In this document: positions 7,153 to 11,715 of the stretch, piece by piece
Position numbering within the stretch: the stretch's first letter is position 1
Layout of the letters: each line of letters opens with the position of its first letter
Source: Bdellovibrionales bacterium
GTDB lineage: Bacteria; Bdellovibrionota; Bdellovibrionia; Bdellovibrionales; UBA1609
NCBI GenBank assembly: GCA_020435185.1
Contig: JAGRAA010000125.1
Span: forward strand, 1,983 to 13,697
Direction of reading: 5' to 3'
DNA: 11,715 nt
Notes under the pieces: model-generated
Database searches by the model: none
Seen by the model: only the letters and a program-made list of their open reading frames with translations
What the model was told of the DNA's origin: nothing
Translations under genes and position numbers: made by a program

Positions 7153-7328
7153 TCTCGTCTAAATCCTTGTTTATGAGTTCAAATGCGCGTTTAGGTTCCT
7201 ATATTATGGACAATTTCTTTATTCAACGAGTCGTTATAAGATAACTTATTAAAGATCGCCAGCATTTATTGATTTTGTCATCAGGGTCGTATATTTTCTA
7301 TGCACTATAAGATTAGGGAGTAGTAATT

Positions 7329-8723
7329 ATGTCTGATTTTCGGATTGAAACGGATTCAATGGGAGAAATCCAAGTTCCAGCCAATAAGTATTGGGGGGCG
7401 CAAACTCAAAGATCATTAGAAAATTTTAAAATAGGGACTGATCACTTTCCGAGAGAGATGATCAGAGCATTGGGAATATTAAAAAAATGTGCAGCTCAAA
7501 CAAATGCTCAGTTGGGTTTGTTAGAGAATGATAAGGCAGAATTTATTATTAAAGCCGCTGATGAGGTGATTTCCGGGAAGTTAGATGATCACTTTCCATT
7601 GGTGGTCTGGCAAACGGGAAGTGGTACGCAAACCAATATGAACACCAATGAAGTTATTGCCAACAGAGCCATTGAGTTACAAGGTGGCAAGATTGGTGAT
7701 AAGAGTATTCATCCTAATGATGATGTTAATAAGGCTCAATCTAGTAACGATACTTTTCCCACAGCAATGCATATTGCGGTAGTGGAACAGATTCACAAAA
7801 AATTTATTCCTGCCTTAGAGCAATTGAAAGACGAATTTAAGACTAAGTCTAAAAAGTTTGAGAGTATAGTTAAAATAGGTCGAACTCATTTAATGGATGC
7901 GACCCCTTTAACCTTAGGCCAAGAGTTTTCTGGTTACGTGACTCAGTTAGAGCATGGATTGGTAAGAATTAAAAACTGTTTACCTCATATGTATCAATTG
8001 GCCTTAGGGGGAACAGCAGTTGGTACGGGATTAAATACTCATAAAGATTTTGCTGTGGAAGCGGCAAAGACCATTGCAAAAGAAACAGGTTATAGCTTTG
8101 TAACTGCGGAAAATAAATTTGAGGCACTGGCTGCACATGATGCGCTTGTGGAGGTGAGTGGGGCCCTCAAAGTAGTGGCCTGTAGTTTAATGAAGATCGC
8201 CAATGACATTAGATGGTTAGGCAGTGGTCCAAGAAGTGGAATAGGTGAAATTATATTGCCGGCAAATGAACCAGGGAGCTCGATTATGCCTGGTAAGGTG
8301 AACCCCACTCAGAGTGAAGCCATGACGATGGTTTGTGCTCAAGTGATAGGAAACGACACTGCGGTAGCGGTAGGTGGCTCTAGTGGAAACTTTGAACTCA
8401 ATGTGTTTAAACCGTTGATGGTTTTTAATGTGTTAAACTCTCTGCGTTTGTTGTCTGATGCGAGTAATAGTTTTCGGACAAATTGTGTGGTGGGGATTGA
8501 GGCCAATTTTATGGCGATTGATGAGCATTTAAAAAACTCTTTGATGCTCGTGACCGCATTGAATCCTCACATTGGATACGACAAGGCGGCAAAAATAGCT
8601 AAAACCGCATATGAAAACAATACCACTTTAAAAGAAGAAGCGATCAATTTAGGTTTCTTAACCTCTGATCAGTTTGATGAGTACGTAAGACCAGAGACTA
8701 TGATCTCGCCTAACATAGGATAA
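7329..8723 (+). CDS. fumC: Class II fumarate hydratase
   Basis: This iron-independent fumarase interconverts fumarate and L-malate in the TCA cycle as a cytoplasmic homotetramer. The 464 residues match FumC length (467 in E. coli). SGTQTNMNTNEV (98-109), QSSNDTFPTAMH (137-148), the catalytic-base region GRTHLMDATPLTLGQEF (184-200, with H187), and the mobile loop GSSIMPGKVNP (316-326, with S318) are all intact. The start is ATG 7329 with GGGAG about eight bases ahead. The 176-bp intergenic region upstream is AT-rich and must hold divergent promoters for fumC and the EVE gene, but I could not pick a hexamer pair with good spacing. The next gene begins two bases after the stop. Confidence 0.98.
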   Translation: MSDFRIETDSMGEIQVPANKYWGAQTQRSLENFKIGTDHFPREMIRALGILKKCAAQTNAQLGLLENDKAEFIIKAADEVISGKLDDHFPLVVWQTGSGTQTNMNTNEVIANRAIELQGGKIGDKSIHPNDDVNKAQSSNDTFPTAMHIAVVEQIHKKFIPALEQLKDEFKTKSKKFESIVKIGRTHLMDATPLTLGQEFSGYVTQLEHGLVRIKNCLPHMYQLALGGTAVGTGLNTHKDFAVEAAKTIAKETGYSFVTAENKFEALAAHDALVEVSGALKVVACSLMKIANDIRWLGSGPRSGIGEIILPANEPGSSIMPGKVNPTQSEAMTMVCAQVIGNDTAVAVGGSSGNFELNVFKPLMVFNVLNSLRLLSDASNSFRTNCVVGIEANFMAIDEHLKNSLMLVTALNPHIGYDKAAKIAKTAYENNTTLKEEAINLGFLTSDQFDEYVRPETMISPNIG

Positions 8724-8725
8724 GC

Positions 8726-9295
8726 ATGATTCAGACTTTAGTATTTTGTAGCTCTAGCGACAAAATTAATCCTATTTTTTTTCATTCCATGAAGGATTTG
8801 GCGGAAGGTTTGGTACAAAGAAATAGGATGGTTCTGTTTGGCGGCGAGAACTTAGGCTTAATGGGATGTCTAGCTCAAACGGTTATTGAGAATCAGGGGC
8901 AAATAGTAGGGCTGTTGCCTGAAATCTTTAATACACCAGAGACACAATTTGATCGGTTAACCGAAAAAGTTGTATTTCCTCATTTGGCTGATCGAAAGAA
9001 AGCGATGTTAGACAGGGCGGACGAAGTGATTGTTTTTCCTGGAGGTCTAGGTACCTTGGACGAGGCTTTAGAGGTCATCACACTTAAAGCAATAGGTGTT
9101 TTTCAAGGAGATATTTACTTTGTAAATATCTTAGACTTTTGGGTCCCTTTCTTTGACTTTTTATTTGAGTTAAAATTAAGGGGTATGATTAGTTCTGAGT
9201 TAAGTCATCTTTATGAGGTTGTTTCTTCACCCAAAGATTTATGGGTTTATCTTGATTCAGAGAATTCAGAATCAGAAGCAGGTGAATCCTTATGA
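8726..9295 (+). CDS. LOG-family nucleoside 5'-monophosphate phosphoribohydrolase
   Basis: This Rossmann-like protein of 189 residues belongs to the LOG (Lonely Guy) family, which releases the base from nucleoside monophosphates; plant members activate cytokinins. The signature PGGLGTLDE (105-113) and the preceding DRKKAML (89-95, with R90) form the catalytic pocket. LFGGENLGLMG (37-47) is the N-terminal phosphate loop. The bacterial substrate is not known from sequence: AMP or a cytokinin ribotide are both possible. It begins two bases after fumC with AGGA five bases upstream and overlaps the next gene by ATGA, so it is part of the same operon. Confidence 0.93.
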   Translation: MIQTLVFCSSSDKINPIFFHSMKDLAEGLVQRNRMVLFGGENLGLMGCLAQTVIENQGQIVGLLPEIFNTPETQFDRLTEKVVFPHLADRKKAMLDRADEVIVFPGGLGTLDEALEVITLKAIGVFQGDIYFVNILDFWVPFFDFLFELKLRGMISSELSHLYEVVSSPKDLWVYLDSENSESEAGESL

Positions 9296-10167
9296 GTTCT
9301 TTATTGAAGCTTTCTCCTAAATTGGGGTGGCTTGCTCAAGATGATATTCGTCCGTTTGTTTTGGCTCGAAACGAGTGCCGTGTGACTGATCCTGGGCAGT
9401 TGTTTAGTTTGGATTGGTTTGTAAACGATTTTTTTTATATGGATCCATTGGTCATAGAAGATGTTTATTTCGCGAATGCGCTGTTAAATATGGAGCATAA
9501 GGCCTTTGCCTCTAATGATATGCCTATGCCGAGATGGGTGTTTTATGATTGCGCGATTATGCCTGGTTTTGTCGCGGGATTTGCGCAAAGAACCGAGCGA
9601 TTGGCTCCCTCTATTCGAAAAATTTTGGGAGAAGAAAATTTACTGGGTGAGTGGACGCCTATTTCTATGTTTATCACCATACCGACGATGAAGAGTCATG
9701 AATGGATGGCTCATAATTTAAGTTCTGTAAACGCACTTATCCCTAAAGAAGATCGATTTTATGGATTAGGCTTTTTGTCAAAAGCCTTTGGGCTTTCTTA
9801 TGCGAATATTGAATGGTGTTGTGGAGTAACCCAGTGGACGAGCCCCGCTATGCGTTTGCATACCTATTATGGCTTTTTTGAGGTTTTAACCGCTTATACC
9901 CCTGCTCATACACATGCTACCTCTTTAACGTATCGTTTGAAGGTAAATCCTGCAGAATGGTCACGTTTTTTTACAAAAGAGGCCTCTAAAGAGTTTGATC
10001 AGCGGTTTAAACCCGCAGGATTTGAAGTAGACCCTGAGGATGAAAAAAGTTTAATTGCTTTTCATAAAAAAATTAGTCATAAAGAAGGTCCATTTTATCT
10101 TGACGCAAAAGAAATCAGAGAAAAAAAGCTTCATGAAAAACTGACCATTTATAACTTAAAGGGTTAA
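9292..10167 (+). CDS. Conserved-looking cytoplasmic protein of unknown function (291 aa)
   Basis: I do not recognise this family. The 291 residues contain no signal peptide and no clear membrane segment. They are unusually rich in aromatic residues and methionine in the first 200 positions (WFVNDFFYMDP at 42-52, MPRWVFYDCAIMPGFVAGF at 79-97). A Cys pair lies at 176-177 (EWCCGVTQW). A His-rich stretch runs from RLHTYYGFF (189-196) to AHTHATSL (205-212), which could be a metal or catalytic centre; that is inference. The last 60 residues are charged and helical. The start overlaps the LOG stop as ATGA. Codon use resembles the neighbours, so it is not an obvious recent import. Confidence 0.85.
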   Translation: MSSLLKLSPKLGWLAQDDIRPFVLARNECRVTDPGQLFSLDWFVNDFFYMDPLVIEDVYFANALLNMEHKAFASNDMPMPRWVFYDCAIMPGFVAGFAQRTERLAPSIRKILGEENLLGEWTPISMFITIPTMKSHEWMAHNLSSVNALIPKEDRFYGLGFLSKAFGLSYANIEWCCGVTQWTSPAMRLHTYYGFFEVLTAYTPAHTHATSLTYRLKVNPAEWSRFFTKEASKEFDQRFKPAGFEVDPEDEKSLIAFHKKISHKEGPFYLDAKEIREKKLHEKLTIYNLKG

Positions 10168-10172
10168 GTTAA

Positions 10173-10217
10173 ATGGCTAAATTGAATATTAATAATGCTA
10201 ATGGTAAGAAGAACTAA
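10173..10217 (+). CDS. Possible 14-codon mini-gene between two operon genes
   Basis: ATG 10173 opens a 14-residue frame (MAKLNINNANGKKN) ended by TAA. AAAGGG lies nine bases before the ATG, a usable but distant ribosome site overlapping the end of the 291-aa gene. It sits in the otherwise empty 75-base gap and in a different frame from both flanking genes. It could be a small peptide, a ribosome-loading leader, or chance in AT-rich DNA. Confidence 0.25.
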   Translation: MAKLNINNANGKKN

Positions 10218-10242
10218 ATAAGAATAATTAAAAGGAGTACGT

Positions 10243-10683
10243 ATGGCCACGGAAGAAACAAAAAAAGAGCAGCAGACAGATGAATTTATTCAAAGGCTTC
10301 CTGCTGTGGCTAAAAAACTCTACTTACCTTGTAAAAAGTGTGATGCCAATAGGTTTTTTGTGGTGGTCGCTCATAAAACTGAAAAGAGTGCTAAGGTTCA
10401 GTGTGAAATCTGTAAAAGCAATAAGACCTTTACGATTAAGAAGGCAAGAAAAAAAGGAGCGAGTAAACGCTCTAAGGCTCCTACTGCTCAACAGGTATGG
10501 GAAACTTTAAAAGGCAAATTCGGAATCGATGGTGAGGCCTATGGAATGCGTAATACCTTTGAAGTGAATTCTGTCATTGATCATAAGAAGTTTGGCTTGG
10601 GGTACGTTATTCATGCTGAAGCTTACAAAATAGAAGTGGCTTTTGAGGATGGTGCTCGATTTTTGGTACATAATAAACAGTAA
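10243..10683 (+). CDS. Zinc-ribbon protein with a C-terminal Tudor-like (UvrD/PcrA-tail) domain
   Basis: The 146-residue protein has three parts. An acidic and Lys-rich N-terminal tail (1-25) comes first. A four-cysteine zinc ribbon follows, C30-x2-C33 and C54-x2-C57, with a beta hairpin between. Then comes a basic linker KKARKKGASKRSK (66-78). The C-terminal 40 residues (VIDHKKFGLGYVIHAEAYKIEVAFEDGARFLVH, about 111-143) follow the pattern V-H-x-x-F-G-x-G-x-V...V-x-F-x-x-G-x-x-x-L. This is the Tudor-like module at the end of UvrD/PcrA helicases, which contacts RNA polymerase. A nucleic-acid or RNA-polymerase-associated role is therefore plausible, but it is inference. The start at ATG 10243 has an ideal AAGGAG five bases ahead. 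bolA begins 11 bases after the stop. Confidence 0.85.
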   Translation: MATEETKKEQQTDEFIQRLPAVAKKLYLPCKKCDANRFFVVVAHKTEKSAKVQCEICKSNKTFTIKKARKKGASKRSKAPTAQQVWETLKGKFGIDGEAYGMRNTFEVNSVIDHKKFGLGYVIHAEAYKIEVAFEDGARFLVHNKQ

Positions 10684-10694
10684 TTTGGAATTCT

Positions 10695-11012
10695 ATGACG
10701 ATTGAAAGCACAATAAAAGAAAAACTAAAACAGGCTTATGAGCCTGTTTTTTTATCTGTGGTCAATGAAAGTTCTAATCACCATGTCCCTCCAGGCTCTG
10801 AAACCCATTTTCAGGTCATTGTGGTATCAGATGCCTTTGAGGGGAAAAGCCGAGTTCAAAGACAGAGATTAGTGTATCAGCTGCTTTCCGAAGAATTAGT
10901 TAATGGAGTTCACGCTTTGAGTCAGAAACTTTGGACTCCTGAAGAATGGGAAAAGCGTCAACAAGAGCAGGGAGCTGCTTCTCCTCATTGTAAAAATGGT
11001 TTTGACCTATAA
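10695..11012 (+). CDS. bolA: BolA family protein
   Basis: BolA is a small cytoplasmic protein linked to stress morphology and to iron-sulfur cluster handling with monothiol glutaredoxins. The 105 residues match E. coli BolA over their whole length: PVFLSVVNES near 17-26, HHVPPGSETHFQVIVVSD (29-46), the RQRLVYQLLSEEL helix (56-68), VHALSQKLWTPEEW (72-85) and even the ASPHC tail. The start is ATG 10695, with GGA five bases upstream. It is the last gene of the + strand run and probably co-transcribed with the zinc-ribbon gene. An intrinsic-terminator-like hairpin lies within codons 11-20. No monothiol (CGFS) glutaredoxin is in this window. Confidence 0.96.
   Translation: MTIESTIKEKLKQAYEPVFLSVVNESSNHHVPPGSETHFQVIVVSDAFEGKSRVQRQRLVYQLLSEELVNGVHALSQKLWTPEEWEKRQQEQGAASPHCKNGFDL
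10727..10753 (+). terminator. Intrinsic-terminator-like hairpin inside the bolA coding region
   Basis: AAAACAGGCT (10727-10736) and AGCCTGTTTT (10741-10750) pair perfectly over ten bases around the tetraloop TATG. The T run continues to 10753, giving seven consecutive Ts from 10747. This is the standard shape of a rho-independent terminator, 43 bases beyond the zinc-ribbon stop. It encodes the conserved BolA residues KQAYEPVF, so it is both coding and structured. It may act as a terminator when bolA is not being translated. Confidence 0.55.
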
Positions 11013-11039
11013 TTTGAGGATTTGGTTTCGTTGTCTTAT

Positions 11040-11225
11040 CTATTTGGAGAGCTCTAGAAGCTGAGATTTAATTTTTTTTATTATTTTTTCAGTTTCCGTC
11101 GACTTTTTTTCGTCTTCTTCGCGTTTTTTAAGATTTGGTTCTTCAAGATCAATAAGTTCTAAAACCTTACTGATTTCACTACACAAAGTCTTGATGCTGT
11201 TGTTGGTTGTTTGATCACTTTTCAT
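11040..11225 (-). CDS. Small charged, coiled-coil-like hypothetical protein (61 aa)
   Basis: The frame gives 61 residues from ATG 11225; a TTG nine bases earlier extends it by three residues but has no ribosome site. The sequence is Lys/Glu-rich with leucines and isoleucines spaced as in a helix (ISKVLELIDLEEP, then EKIIKKIKSQLLELSK at the end), suggesting one or two amphipathic helices. There is a single cysteine (in KTLCSE). I recognise no family. The ribosome site is weak (TTTGG). It runs opposite to its neighbours, convergent with bolA and divergent from ettA. The size and composition fit a real small protein, but it could also be chance coding in AT-rich DNA. Confidence 0.45.
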   Translation of the reverse strand: MKSDQTTNNSIKTLCSEISKVLELIDLEEPNLKKREEDEKKSTETEKIIKKIKSQLLELSK

Positions 11226-11284
11226 TTGTACCAAATATCATTCATGAGAAAACAAAGTCTGTCAATAATCAACCCAGTCCCTTT

Positions 11285-11312
11285 TTGACAAAGGATCAAA
11301 TAGCAATTAAAT
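11285..11312 (+). promoter_or_regulatory. Sigma70-type promoter for ettA
   Basis: A perfect -35 box TTGACA (11285-11290) is followed after 16 bases by TTAAAT (11307-11312; 4 of 6 to the -10 consensus). Transcription would start near 11319, leaving a leader of about 48 bases before the GTG of ettA. It is the only strong -35 box in the gap. Confidence 0.45.
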
Positions 11313-11326
11313 CATGATCATGGTTT
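11309..11326. promoter_or_regulatory. Near-perfect palindrome at the predicted ettA transcription start
   Basis: AAATCATGATCATGGTTT matches its own reverse complement at 16 of 18 positions; the core CATGATCATG (11313-11322) is perfect. It overlaps the end of the -10 box and the expected start of the transcript, a usual place for a repressor site. No regulator gene is visible nearby. Confidence 0.35.
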
Positions 11327-11367
11327 TATTTAAGGGGAACTCTAAAGGAGAACAAAAGGAGAAATAA

Positions 11368-11715
11368 GTGGCTGAAGAAATCATATATACCATGAAGGGT
11401 GTGTCTAAGGTTTATCCTCCCAATCACTACGTTTTAAAGAATATTTACTTGTCTTATTTTTATGGCGCAAAAATTGGAGTTTTAGGACTTAACGGATCAG
11501 GTAAATCCAGTTTGCTAAAAATTATGGCTGGTGAAGATCAGGATTTTTTAGGAGATGCATACCCAGCAAAAGATTTTAAAGTGGGATATCTTAAGCAAGA
11601 GCCTGAATTAGATGAGTCAAAGACAGTCAAGGAAAATATCATGGAAGCTCTTGGAGACCTTCCATTGTGGTTAGAGCAATTCAATAAAATATCTGAAGAG
11701 CTCTGCGATGAGAAT
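11368..11715 (+). CDS. ettA: Energy-dependent translational throttle protein EttA (ABC-F ATPase), 5' part
   Basis: EttA is a cytoplasmic ABC-F ATPase that binds the ribosomal E site and gates the first elongation steps according to energy state. The first 116 residues are present; the gene runs off the right edge (full-length family members are about 555 residues). YTMKGVSKVYPP (7-18), GAKIGVLGLNGSGKSSLLKIMAG (33-55, Walker A at 40-48) and YLKQEPELD (74-82, the Q-loop) closely follow E. coli EttA. The start is GTG 11368: AAGGAG lies six bases upstream, and an in-frame TAA immediately precedes the GTG, so no longer version is possible. A second AAAGGAG lies about 12 bases further upstream. Confidence 0.95.
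   Translation, partial: MAEEIIYTMKGVSKVYPPNHYVLKNIYLSYFYGAKIGVLGLNGSGKSSLLKIMAGEDQDFLGDAYPAKDFKVGYLKQEPELDESKTVKENIMEALGDLPLWLEQFNKISEELCDEN

Noticed and set aside
7173..7244. 23-codon frame in the EVE-fumC intergenic region (+ strand)
   Set aside because: There is no ribosome site ahead of the ATG and the AT-rich region is better explained as divergent promoters.
7236..7249. ATAAG-ATAA-CTTAT dyad between the EVE gene and fumC
   Set aside because: Five AT-dominated pairs are expected by chance in this AT-rich gap, and no promoter with good spacing is placed around it.
8090..8308. 72-aa open frame on the - strand inside fumC
   Set aside because: It is a shadow of the fumC coding frame over its most conserved region (including GSSIMPGKVNP).
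9506..9691. 61-aa frame inside the 291-aa gene
   Set aside because: Same-strand shadow of the larger gene with no ribosome site or recognisable motif.
10455..10482. Overlapping inverted repeats (GAGCG/CGCTC and AGGAGC/GCTCCT) in the zinc-ribbon gene
   Set aside because: Short stems in a Lys/Arg/Ser-coding stretch, with no T tract or position that suggests a function.
10280..10510. 76-aa frame inside the zinc-ribbon gene
   Set aside because: Out-of-frame shadow; the four-cysteine frame with the strong ribosome site is clearly the real one.
2942..11012. A BolA-glutaredoxin iron-sulfur pair formed by the two genes in this window
   Set aside because: The glutaredoxin has a dithiol CPFC site rather than monothiol CGFS, and the genes are 7 kb apart in different operons.

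Overview
This 11.7 kb window is mostly ordinary bacterial housekeeping sequence: moderately AT-rich, tightly packed, with several translationally coupled gene pairs and four non-ATG starts (two TTG, two GTG). The proteins look proteobacterial: a true BolA with the E. coli-like tail, EttA, a DusC-type tRNA dihydrouridine synthase, class I PurE with PurK, and GrxC. A zinc-ribbon protein with a UvrD/PcrA-like tail, plus conserved-looking unknowns, would suit a Bdellovibrionota or deltaproteobacterial-type genome. That placement is inference and tentative. I see no tRNA, rRNA, CRISPR array, insertion sequence or prophage.

Layout. (1) Positions 1-750 hold the 3' end of an unrecognised gene on the + strand. 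It meets, stop to stop with one base between, a small exported protein gene on the - strand (752-1234) that has its own good promoter. (2) A - strand cluster runs from about 5107 down to 1327: an APC-type permease with a cytoplasmic tail domain, glutaredoxin, purK and purE. It starts at a well-formed promoter whose -35 box overlaps a small inverted repeat. (3) A + strand zinc-finger methyltransferase (5137-5793) overlaps the tail of the next - strand pair by 44 bp. (4) That pair, at 7152-5750, is an EVE-domain protein translationally coupled (ATGA) to a DusC-like tRNA dihydrouridine synthase. (5) A + strand run from 7329 to 11012 carries fumC, a LOG-family phosphoribohydrolase, a 291-aa unknown protein, a possible 14-codon mini-gene, the zinc-ribbon/Tudor-like protein and bolA. 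(6) A short charged - strand ORF follows, then the start of ettA with its own promoter, running off the right edge.

Most of these genes do not form one pathway. PurE and PurK do: they carry AIR to CAIR in purine synthesis. EVE and DusC plausibly share an RNA-modification theme. The observations most worth a second look are regulatory: a textbook intrinsic-terminator hairpin inside codons 11-20 of bolA, a 14-bp palindrome that would hide the purK ribosome-binding site, a palindrome at the predicted ettA transcription start, and the dyad over the permease -35 box. I found no convincing new defence, mobile or biosynthetic system.
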